NCBI GenBank assembly: GCA_036351375.1
Contig: JAZBOY010000245.1
Span: 1 to 64,000, forward strand
Direction: 5' to 3'
Length of the DNA: 64,000 nt
From: JANQIO01 sp036351375
GTDB lineage: Bacteria; Pseudomonadota; Gammaproteobacteria; Pseudomonadales; Halieaceae
Shown here: positions 8,690 through 15,815 of the stretch, piece by piece
Numbering within the stretch: the stretch's first letter is position 1
How the letters are laid out: each line of letters begins with the position of its first letter
The notes under the pieces: model-generated
The model's input: the letters and a program-made list of their open reading frames with translations, nothing else
What the model was told of the DNA's origin: nothing
The model's database searches: none
Program-made: the position numbers and the translations under genes

Positions 8690-10360
8690 GTGACAGAGAC
8701 ATCCGCCCCCAGCAACTTCCTCGACACGATTGTCCGCGAGGATATCGAGAGCGGGCGCGTCAGCGAAGTCGTTACCCGCTTTCCCCCTGAGCCCAACGGC
8801 TACCTGCATATCGGCCACGCGAAGTCGATCAGCGTCAATTTCGGGCTAGCCGAGCGGTTCGGCGGTCGCTGCAACCTGCGCTTCGATGACACCAACCCTC
8901 TGAAGGAAAGCCAGGAGTACATCGAGTCCATCCAGGACGACGTGCGCTGGCTGGGTTACCAGTGGGATGGGGATGTGAAATACGCCTCGAGCTATTTCGG
9001 CCAGCTTTACGAGTGGGCCCAGCACCTGGTGCGTGAAGGCAAGGCCTACGTCTGTGACCTGTCAGCAGAGGAAACCCGTGAATACCGCGGCACGCTTACT
9101 GAGCCGGGGCGCAACAGCCCCTACCGGGAGCGTTCGGTGGACGAGAACCTCAGCCTGCTGGAGGGCATGAAAAACGGTGAGTTCGACGAGGGCAGCCGGG
9201 TGCTGCGGGCGAAGATCGATATGGCCTCGCCCAATATGAATATGCGCGACCCGACCCTGTACCGGATTCGCAAGGTCAGCCACCACCAGACCGGCGACGA
9301 CTGGTGCATCTACCCGACCTACGATTTCGCGCACGGCCAGGAGGATGCCATCGAGGGCGTCAGCCACTCGGTGTGCACCCTGGAATTTGAAGACCACCGC
9401 CCGCTCTATGACTGGCTGATCGACAACCTGCCGGTGCCGTCGCGGCCCCGGCAGTATGAGTTCGGGCGCCTCAACCCCAGCTACACGGTGACCAGCAAGC
9501 GCAAGCTGAAGCAGCTGGTGGACGAGGGCGTGGTCAGCGGCTGGGACGACCCGCGTATGCCGACGGTATCCGGTATGCGCCGCCGCGGCTTCACGCCGGC
9601 CTCCATTCGCCGCTTCTGCGACATGATCGGCACTACCCGCAGTGACGGCATTGTCGATGTGGCAATGCTGGAGCACGCGATTCGCGACGACCTCAACGAA
9701 AACGCCCCTCGCGCCATGTGCGTGGTAGACCCGCTGCGCGTGGTACTGGTGAACTACCCGGAAGATCAGGTCGAGACGATTTCCGTATCCGCACACCCGT
9801 CCCGGGAAGACCTGGGCCAGCGCGAGCTGCCTTTCGACCGCGAACTGTTCATCGACCGGGATGACTTTCGCGAGGAAGGCAACAAGAAATACAAGCGCCT
9901 GGTGTTTGGCAAGCGGGTGCGCCTGCGCAATGCCTACGTCATCGAAGCAGTGGACGTGGAGCGCGATGACAAGGGTGAGATCAGTACCGTGCTGTGCGAG
10001 GTGGTGGCCGATACCCTGGGCAAGGATCCCGCGGATGGCGTCAAGCCCAAAGGTGTTATCCACTGGGTGTCAGCGGCGCACGGCATCCCCGTGGAGCTCA
10101 GGCTTTACGATCGCCTGTTCCAGGTCGAGGCCCCGGATCGGGGCGAGGACGATTTCCACCAGTACCTGACACCGGATTCGCTGCGCGTGACGACCCTGGC
10201 CGTGGCTGAACCGGGACTGGCGACGGCCGCGCCCGAGCAGTCCTTCCAGTTCGAGCGAGAGGGGTATTTCGTGGCAGACCGCTTTGATCACAGCGCCGAC
10301 AAGCCGGTCTTCAACAAGACCATTGGGCTGCGCGACACCTGGCAGCGCCAGGGCAGCTGA
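8690..10360 (+). CDS. glnS: Glutaminyl-tRNA synthetase
   Basis: Class I synthetase charging tRNA-Gln, 556 aa (E. coli: 554). The start is GTG 8690 with AGGA upstream; the resulting N-terminus (VTETSAPSNFLDTIV) aligns with known GlnRS starts, so an ATG at 8594 in noncoding sequence is rejected. The HIGH motif (GYLHIGHAKS), the family stretch RFDDTNP, and the KMSKS-equivalent VTSKRKL are visible, followed by the C-terminal beta-barrel anticodon-binding region. It lies 11 bp ahead of cysS, so the two synthetases are probably cotranscribed. Confidence 0.96.
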   Translation: MTETSAPSNFLDTIVREDIESGRVSEVVTRFPPEPNGYLHIGHAKSISVNFGLAERFGGRCNLRFDDTNPLKESQEYIESIQDDVRWLGYQWDGDVKYASSYFGQLYEWAQHLVREGKAYVCDLSAEETREYRGTLTEPGRNSPYRERSVDENLSLLEGMKNGEFDEGSRVLRAKIDMASPNMNMRDPTLYRIRKVSHHQTGDDWCIYPTYDFAHGQEDAIEGVSHSVCTLEFEDHRPLYDWLIDNLPVPSRPRQYEFGRLNPSYTVTSKRKLKQLVDEGVVSGWDDPRMPTVSGMRRRGFTPASIRRFCDMIGTTRSDGIVDVAMLEHAIRDDLNENAPRAMCVVDPLRVVLVNYPEDQVETISVSAHPSREDLGQRELPFDRELFIDRDDFREEGNKKYKRLVFGKRVRLRNAYVIEAVDVERDDKGEISTVLCEVVADTLGKDPADGVKPKGVIHWVSAAHGIPVELRLYDRLFQVEAPDRGEDDFHQYLTPDSLRVTTLAVAEPGLATAAPEQSFQFEREGYFVADRFDHSADKPVFNKTIGLRDTWQRQGS

Positions 10361-10371
10361 AGGAGAGAGCG

Positions 10372-11748
10372 ATGAGCCTGGTGTTGCACAACACCCTGAG
10401 CGGAGAGAAGGAACGTTTTGAGCCCTTGGTGCCTGACCGGGTCACCCTGTATGTGTGCGGCCCGACGGTCTATAACCTGGCGCATATTGGCAATGCCAGG
10501 CCCGCGGTAGTCTTCGACACGCTGTTCCGGCTGCTGCAGACCCATTACGACGAGGTCGTCTACGCCCGCAATATCACCGATATCGATGACAAGATCATCG
10601 CCGCCTGCGCCGAGTCGGGCCGCGACATGGCAGAGTTCACCGAGGAGTTCACGCGCAAGTACCGCGAGGATATGGGCGCACTGGGCGTGCTCGCACCTAC
10701 CATCGAGCCACAGGCGACCCACCATATCGCCGAGATGATCAGCCTCACGGAAACCCTTATGGAAAAGGGCCACGCCTATGCGGCCGACGGGCATGTACTG
10801 TTCGCGGTACAGTCGATGGAAGATTACGGCAAGCTGTCGCACCGTTCCCTCGACGATATGCTGGCCGGCGCGCGGGTGGAGGTGGCCGACTACAAGCGCT
10901 ACCCCGGCGACTTCGTATTGTGGAAGCCCTCCGGCGATGACGAGCCGGGCTGGGACAGCCCCTGGGGCCGCGGCCGGCCGGGCTGGCACCTCGAGTGCTC
11001 CGCCATGATTCACGCCCACCTCGGCGAAACCATCGACATTCACGGCGGCGGTCGGGACCTGATTTTCCCCCACCACGAAAACGAGATTGCCCAGAGCCAG
11101 TGCGCCCACGGTGGCGACTATGTGCGCTACTGGATGCACAATGCCTACCTCGATATCGACGGTGAGAAGATGTCCAAGTCATTGGGCAACTTCCGCATGG
11201 TGCGCGATTTGCTGTCGCAGTTCCCGGGTGAGGTGCTGCGCTTCGCACTGCTGTCGGCCCACTATCGCTCGCCGCTCAATTTTTCCGCCGAGCTGCTGGG
11301 CCAGGCGCGGGCTTCCCTCGATTCCCTGTACACCGCGCTGCGTGACGTGGCCGATGTGGAGGTGGATGACGAGGTGCAGCTGGCGGATGAAGCTTTCTAC
11401 GCAGCGCTCAACGACGATCTCAATACACCACTGGCCATCGCCGAGCTGCACGCCCTTGCCAAGGCGCTCAACAAGGCCGAGCCTGCGGAACGTTCTCACC
11501 TCAAGGCGCGCTTGCTGGCCGGTGCTGATCTGCTGGGCCTGCTTACGGCAGACCCGGAACAGTGGTTCCAGCAGGCGGCCAGTGACGAGGCCATCAGTGC
11601 CGAGGCCATCGAAGCCGCAATCGCCGAGCGCCAGCAGGCCAAGGCCGACCGGGACTTCGCACGAGCCGACGAGCTGCGCGATTACCTGGCCGAGCAGGGT
11701 GTCATCCTCGAAGACTCGAGAGATGGGACGACGTGGCGAAGGTCTTAG
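10372..11748 (+). CDS. cysS: Cysteinyl-tRNA synthetase
   Basis: Class I synthetase, 458 aa, typical length. It has the Zn/HIGH region (CGPTVYNLAHIGNARP), the GWHLECSAM and HHENEIAQS zinc-ligand segments, and KMSKSLGN. A GGAGAGAG Shine-Dalgarno precedes the ATG. The C-terminus ends at the usual GTTWRR-type sequence; its last five codons and stop lie inside the first unit of a 47-bp tandem repeat array. Confidence 0.96.
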   Translation: MSLVLHNTLSGEKERFEPLVPDRVTLYVCGPTVYNLAHIGNARPAVVFDTLFRLLQTHYDEVVYARNITDIDDKIIAACAESGRDMAEFTEEFTRKYREDMGALGVLAPTIEPQATHHIAEMISLTETLMEKGHAYAADGHVLFAVQSMEDYGKLSHRSLDDMLAGARVEVADYKRYPGDFVLWKPSGDDEPGWDSPWGRGRPGWHLECSAMIHAHLGETIDIHGGGRDLIFPHHENEIAQSQCAHGGDYVRYWMHNAYLDIDGEKMSKSLGNFRMVRDLLSQFPGEVLRFALLSAHYRSPLNFSAELLGQARASLDSLYTALRDVADVEVDDEVQLADEAFYAALNDDLNTPLAIAELHALAKALNKAEPAERSHLKARLLAGADLLGLLTADPEQWFQQAASDEAISAEAIEAAIAERQQAKADRDFARADELRDYLAEQGVILEDSRDGTTWRRS

Positions 11749-11874
11749 CTGCACTGGCGTGACGTAACTCCGCACTGAGCTGGCGAAGATCCTGGTAGCA
11801 CTCGCGTAACGCGACTCCGAACTGAGCTGGCGAAGGTCCTGGTGGCACTTTAGTGGCGCAACTGCGGACCGTCC
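11734..11874. repeat. Three tandem 47-bp repeats overlapping the cysS 3' end
   Basis: Units start at 11734, 11781 and 11828, each opening with TGGCGAAG and ending near ACTGAGC in units 1 and 2. Units 1 and 2 are roughly 80% identical by eye; unit 3 decays after about 30 bases. Unit 1 supplies the cysS stop codon. The period is not a multiple of three, so this is not a peptide repeat. Confidence 0.85.
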
Positions 11875-12057
11875 CCGAATAGCTTTGCGCAAGAAAAAAC
11901 GCCCCAGGCAAATTCCTTTCAATCACGGCGCCCAGTGCCGAGTATTTGCAGTAGTTCGGCGCGTCCAACGTTTTTGTGACTCCTGTCGTTCACATTTGCA
12001 GGGATTCCGGTAGAAAGAGAATCCGGTTATCCGTTAAACAGCCAAAGGATGGGGATC
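11875..12057. other. Intergenic leader without a gene
   Basis: No credible ORF or RNA gene is visible. An inverted repeat GGATTC (12002-12007) / GAATCC (12019-12024) lies shortly before the next gene and could form a leader hairpin. With the repeat array upstream, the gene-free stretch totals about 310 bp. Confidence 0.5.
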
Positions 12058-12387
12058 ATGAAGAGCTGTGTACGCAAACTGACCAATGCGGGAGTGGAGC
12101 CTTCGACCGGTGAGAAGTACGCGGTCATCGATGGGCGCCAGGTGGCGCTGCCGGTGGACGCGCGCTTCTACTTCCAGGACAAGCGTGGTTGCTGGTACTG
12201 GTCGAGCCGCAAGCCCAGGGTGAAGGGCGATGACTGGACGCCCAACAAGGCGCCGGTACAAATCCAGTCAGAAAAGGGGTATCACCGTTGCCTGATCACA
12301 CCGGCCCGTGCTGCGGCCGACGCCTGGCGCGATACGGTGATGCGAGTCATCAGCCGCGACAATATGCCGCTGGCACTGTCACGCTGA
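12058..12387 (+). CDS. Hypothetical protein, 109 aa
   Basis: I do not recognise this protein. It is small and basic, with an aromatic-rich middle (ARFYFQDKRGCWYWSSRKPR) and no signal peptide or membrane segment. Two ATGs compete: AAAGG directly abuts the one at 12049 but is about 9 bases from the one at 12058, so I prefer 12058. It is monocistronic, facing another unknown gene. Confidence 0.7.
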   Translation: MKSCVRKLTNAGVEPSTGEKYAVIDGRQVALPVDARFYFQDKRGCWYWSSRKPRVKGDDWTPNKAPVQIQSEKGYHRCLITPARAAADAWRDTVMRVISRDNMPLALSR

Positions 12388-12409
12388 TCGAATTGCGCCA
12401 TCCGGTGAC

Positions 12410-12433
12410 GCGCGGCAGGGTTGCTTGCCGCGC
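12410..12433. terminator. Hairpin between convergent unknown genes
   Basis: A perfect 8-bp inverted repeat (GCGCGGCA at 12410-12417, TGCCGCGC at 12426-12433) with an 8-nt loop sits between two convergent stops. There is no adjacent T tract; the role is assigned by position. Confidence 0.33.
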
Positions 12434-12509
12434 AAGCCGGGTTTCGACGCCCTGTCGGGCACCGATTAAAAAATCATTTAGATAGGAACAGGGAAGGGGT
12501 GCGGCTGAC

Positions 12510-13022
12510 TCAGGCTGCCGCCTGTTCCTGTGCCTTGATCCAGTCGGCCAGTTCCGCGCGACCCTGTACCAGGGTCTTGATGACCCGCATGTGGAAGGTG
12601 CGATACAGGGTATCCCATTCCGCACGGGCCAGGTGGAGTACCACCGCGCGCTTGGTGTCAACGTCCTTGGGCAGGCCGCCTGGGTCGCAGACCTCGCCCT
12701 TGAGGCCACAGGTGAGCAGTTCCTGCACCATGACGTTCTTGGCGTTTTCCTGGATATTCTGCTCCATCGTGTCCAGCGCACCCTTGAGCTTGGTGCGCAT
12801 GGGAAAATCCTCGGCGCGAATCAGGTTGTGCAGGAACACGGGAAACAGGAACTCGATGACCCGCTTGGCCTGAGCCTCGTTGGCCTCATGCAGGTCCATT
12901 TTGATCTTGGGCAGGATCGGGCCGCTGGTCGCAAGCACGTTGACACTTTCCAGGTCCGGAAACATGTCCATGCGTGAGCAGACCAGCGCCCTGTGCGTCA
13001 GTGGGTAAGCCGAAGTGGTCAT
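12510..13022 (-). CDS. Hypothetical soluble protein, 170 aa
   Basis: No family recognised. It is predicted to be soluble and largely helical, with no signal peptide. The start is uncertain: no Shine-Dalgarno is seen at 13022, and an internal Met (MDMFPDLESV) at 12971 is possible. It is transcribed in the same direction as the TonB-domain gene about 110 bp upstream. Confidence 0.72.
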   Translation of the reverse strand: MTTSAYPLTHRALVCSRMDMFPDLESVNVLATSGPILPKIKMDLHEANEAQAKRVIEFLFPVFLHNLIRAEDFPMRTKLKGALDTMEQNIQENAKNVMVQELLTCGLKGEVCDPGGLPKDVDTKRAVVLHLARAEWDTLYRTFHMRVIKTLVQGRAELADWIKAQEQAAA

Positions 13023-13133
13023 TGTCGTTGTTGTTTACCCTTCTTGTTTACTCGCTCAATTCGCGCCTTGTGGCGCCTTTGCGCCTGCGCGTCCGGACAT
13101 CCCCTGGCCCGGGTTCGGCCGGTTTGTGCTGCC

Positions 13134-14402
13134 TTAGTTCTGCAGCGCAAAAGTGACCGGAATTGCCATCAGGTAGCTATCACCTTCGTCGGACACCAGT
13201 TCTTCCCGTGCCACCGCAGTGAGCTCAGGGAACGGCGCCGCACGCTTGACCGCAGTTTCTGCGGCCTTGTCGAGGCCGACATGGCCCGACGTGGAATCAA
13301 TGATGACCTCAATGAGGTCGCCGGACTCATCCATGCGCGCCAGTAATTCTACCTTACCTTCCCACTCGTATTTAATCGCGCGACGCGGATATTTGACCTC
13401 TCCATACACCTGGCGCATGACCAGGCTCACATATTCCTGAAGCTGTCGCTGATATTCCCGGTCGTCGAGCTGTGACAGGGCATCATCTACCTGCTCAGCA
13501 GCATCGCTGGGAATCTCTGCCATGGCGACCTGCTCGGGAGCCGGCGCAGGCGCGGGCTCAGGTGTCGGCTCGGATGCCGGGGCCGGAGCGGGCTTGGCCT
13601 GCGGAGCAGGTTCGGTTGCCGCAGCGGCGGCGACCGGGGCTGCAGGGGCTGCCGCGGCCGGAGCAGGTGCAGCTTGCGGCGCGGGCGCAGCAGCCACCTG
13701 GACCGGCTCGGGTGCCGGTGCGACCGGTTCCGGTTCCGGAGCGACGGGTTCGGGTGCCGGGGCCGGTGTCGGCTCCGGTGCGGGAACGGGTTCACTCCAG
13801 GCTGCAATCAGAGCCACGCGCTCTTCGCTGGGCGACAGCGCATTGAAGCGCTCCATCATGGCGGGGTCGATCGTGCCCGACAGCAGCGGCTCGCTGAAGG
13901 TGGCGGCAGCGCCGGCGCCGGCCCAGCCGGAGTAGAAGAAGTCAAACACTTCGCCCTCGCTGACCCGCACCAATTCGGTGCCATTGAGGAGAAACAGGGT
14001 TTCGTCATCTTCATTCAGGTAGATCACAAAACGGTCTCCCTGGCGCAGGGAGCCGCGCATGGCCGCTTTTAACTCGGCCAGGGCGTTGACCGCGCTTTCC
14101 GGTGCGCGGCCGCCGGAACCCAGTTCGCCCTGCAGCAACAGGGTACCGGAGAAGCCCCTGCTGCTGATGCGACGAGTGGCAATACGGTACTCCATCGCCT
14201 TGGGCGGCGGTGACAGCATCAGGTTCTGCATGACCGCCCCATAGGGCAGCAACAGACCAGCCATATAGATGTCGCGTGCAGTTTCCGTGTAGACGGATAG
14301 CCCCACGGTTTCCAGTTCTTCCTGGGCCTGGGGTGCACTGGTGAACAGCAGGGTGGCTATGGTCGCCATCGAGCCGAGGAAGCGCTTGTAGTCGGACAGC
14401 AT
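13134..14402 (-). CDS. Periplasmic chalcone-isomerase-like protein with TonB C-terminal domain
   Basis: A 422-aa protein in three parts. A signal peptide (MLSDYKRFLGSMATIATLLF, cleavage near APQAQ) leads into a chalcone-isomerase-like domain (about residues 25-195, with GDRFVIYLNEDDETLFLLNG). A Pro/Ala/Glu linker of about 110 residues follows, then a TonB C-terminal-like domain (YPRRAIKYEWEGKVELLARM). Unlike TonB, I see no permanent N-terminal anchor. Start 14402 is chosen because it gives a clean signal peptide; upstream Mets at 14435 and 14477 do not. It is divergent from the chemosensory operon, so a functional link is plausible but unproven. Confidence 0.82.
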   Translation of the reverse strand: MLSDYKRFLGSMATIATLLFTSAPQAQEELETVGLSVYTETARDIYMAGLLLPYGAVMQNLMLSPPPKAMEYRIATRRISSRGFSGTLLLQGELGSGGRAPESAVNALAELKAAMRGSLRQGDRFVIYLNEDDETLFLLNGTELVRVSEGEVFDFFYSGWAGAGAAATFSEPLLSGTIDPAMMERFNALSPSEERVALIAAWSEPVPAPEPTPAPAPEPVAPEPEPVAPAPEPVQVAAAPAPQAAPAPAAAAPAAPVAAAAATEPAPQAKPAPAPASEPTPEPAPAPAPEQVAMAEIPSDAAEQVDDALSQLDDREYQRQLQEYVSLVMRQVYGEVKYPRRAIKYEWEGKVELLARMDESGDLIEVIIDSTSGHVGLDKAAETAVKRAAPFPELTAVAREELVSDEGDSYLMAIPVTFALQN

Positions 14403-14854
14403 GGTGGTATCTCGTCGAATGGTCTTTGACAACATGTTATGTATGACTAACTTGCCCAAGCCCAGAGAACGAGACAAGAAAAATGTTCAATAAAGTGAAG
14501 AACATCCCGTTTCTGGAGATTTAACGCAATAATTTTGCGTTGACCTGTCGCGGCCGACCGGCGGATGTTCCAGCAGTAAGCGAGTCCTAATCAATAAAAT
14601 GATTTGCCTGCCGGCTTCCGACAGTAAACTGCCTGAGGAATCAGCCGCTTAGCGCTGCCCATTCAGGTGCAAGCGCAGAAAAGTTGCAGCAATTACTGAG
14701 CAAAGTGTCGCATTCTTCACAAAAATGCATTTTTTTGTTTCCAATATCTTGCTCGATAAGAATACTGGCCGAGTGGTTTCGTATGGCCGGCGGGGGCTGG
14801 TCGTTGCTGGGCCTGTGAACAGGTGAGATTTCATCTCAAGAACAGGGAGAGAAT
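14403..14854. promoter_or_regulatory. Divergent regulatory region, TonB-domain gene / Pil-Chp operon
   Basis: About 450 bp with no gene. It holds a 19-bp palindrome (14523-14541), an AT palindrome AAAAATGCATTTTT (14721-14734) followed by a TTGTTT/TAAGAA promoter-like pair (14735-14740, 14757-14762), and a short inverted repeat TGAGAT-TTC-ATCTCA (14824-14838) just before the pilG ribosome binding site GGGAGA. Confidence 0.45.
14523..14541. promoter_or_regulatory. Perfect 7+5+7 palindrome, candidate operator
   Basis: AACGCAA-TAATT-TTGCGTT is a fully symmetric 7-bp inverted repeat with a 5-bp AT centre, about 120 bp upstream of the TonB-domain gene and 314 bp from pilG. Its shape suits a dimeric regulator; the protein is unknown. 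Confidence 0.4.
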
Positions 14855-15259
14855 ATGTCTCAAGAAAATAACGGCACAAAAGGGCGCGTACTCCTGGTGG
14901 ATGACGACAAGATCATCCGGATCAAGGGGACCAAGATGCTCGAGCAGTGCGGATGCGAGGTGGTGACCGCTGAGAACGGTTGGGATGCGGTAACGCAGCT
15001 TGAGGACGTCAAGCCGGACCTGATCCTGCTGGATATCACCATGGAACCGATGGACGGCTTCAAGACCCTGACGCTGATCCGGGCGAGCAGAGGCGAGTTC
15101 AAGGACACGCCGGTGGTGATGCTCAGTTCCCACGACGACGTCTTTACCATGGGCAAGTCCAAGGATCGCGGTTGCTCCGCCTACCTGGAGAAGCCACTGG
15201 AAATGGAGTCCCTGCAGCAAATCCTGCAGGAGTTCCTGACGGTGCGCCAGGCCTCCTGA
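14855..15259 (+). CDS. pilG: PilG-like single-domain response regulator
   Basis: A 134-aa CheY-like receiver with the acidic patch DDD (residues 16-18), phospho-acceptor Asp60 (LILLDITMEPMDG), Ser91 (VVMLSS) and Lys113 (LEKPLE). The VVMLSS and downstream GxxGCSAYLEKP pattern resembles P. aeruginosa PilG/PilH more than flagellar CheY. There is no output domain. It is the first gene of the cluster, with GGGAGA before its ATG. Only one such stand-alone REC gene is present here, whereas Pseudomonas has PilG and PilH. Confidence 0.9.
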   Translation: MSQENNGTKGRVLLVDDDKIIRIKGTKMLEQCGCEVVTAENGWDAVTQLEDVKPDLILLDITMEPMDGFKTLTLIRASRGEFKDTPVVMLSSHDDVFTMGKSKDRGCSAYLEKPLEMESLQQILQEFLTVRQAS

Positions 15260-15260
15260 G

Positions 15261-15800
15261 ATGGACGTCCAGAGTTTCAACTCCCTGCGGGAGATTTCGG
15301 AGCACATTAAAAATCGCTCCGCTCCTGTGCCGCTGGCCAATGAGTACATCGAGTACTGGCACGGTGCCGCCTTCGAAGTGCTGGGAACGCGCTGCGTAGC
15401 CAGTATGAAAGAAGCGCGCAAGGTGGTTGATCTCACACCCACGATTACCATCCCGGGCACCAAGGCCTGGGTTCGCGGACTCGCCAACATCGGCGGGCGC
15501 GTGCTGGCAATCGCTGACCTGTCCGCTTTTCTCTCCCAGGGCAAGGTCACATCCAATGGCAAGCAGGCGCTGGTCATGAGTGGCCGCGGCATCAACGTCG
15601 GTGTCGTCATCGACGCGAGCTTTGGCGGTGTGCGTTTTCCCATCAACGACCTGCGCGATGAGTCGGGGGATGTGGAAGCGCTCAAACCTTTTATCAGTGG
15701 CGTATTCTCCTCGGAAACCGGGGATTACGCCGTTTTCAACATCGACCGATTACTCAATCACCCGGACTTCATGGAAGCCGGGGTACAAGTTCTAAGTTAG
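15261..15800 (+). CDS. pilI: CheW-like adaptor (PilI)
   Basis: A 179-aa CheW-domain protein that would bridge the receptor and the ChpA kinase. Typical features are RGLANIGGRVLAIADLSAFL, a VVIDASFGGVRF segment and a late FNIDRLLN. It follows the REC gene by one base and precedes the receptor by 15 bases, so it belongs to the same operon. Confidence 0.88.
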   Translation: MDVQSFNSLREISEHIKNRSAPVPLANEYIEYWHGAAFEVLGTRCVASMKEARKVVDLTPTITIPGTKAWVRGLANIGGRVLAIADLSAFLSQGKVTSNGKQALVMSGRGINVGVVIDASFGGVRFPINDLRDESGDVEALKPFISGVFSSETGDYAVFNIDRLLNHPDFMEAGVQVLS

Positions 15801-15815
15801 GGGAGGAGTGAGACC

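Noticed and set aside
9062..10063. 333-aa antisense ORF opposite glnS
   Set aside because: Shadow of the glnS frame; His/Val/Ala-rich with no conserved motif.
11702..11968. Minus-strand ORF across the 47-bp repeats as a gene
   Set aside because: The period is not divisible by three, so repeat units fall in different frames; no start signal or family match.
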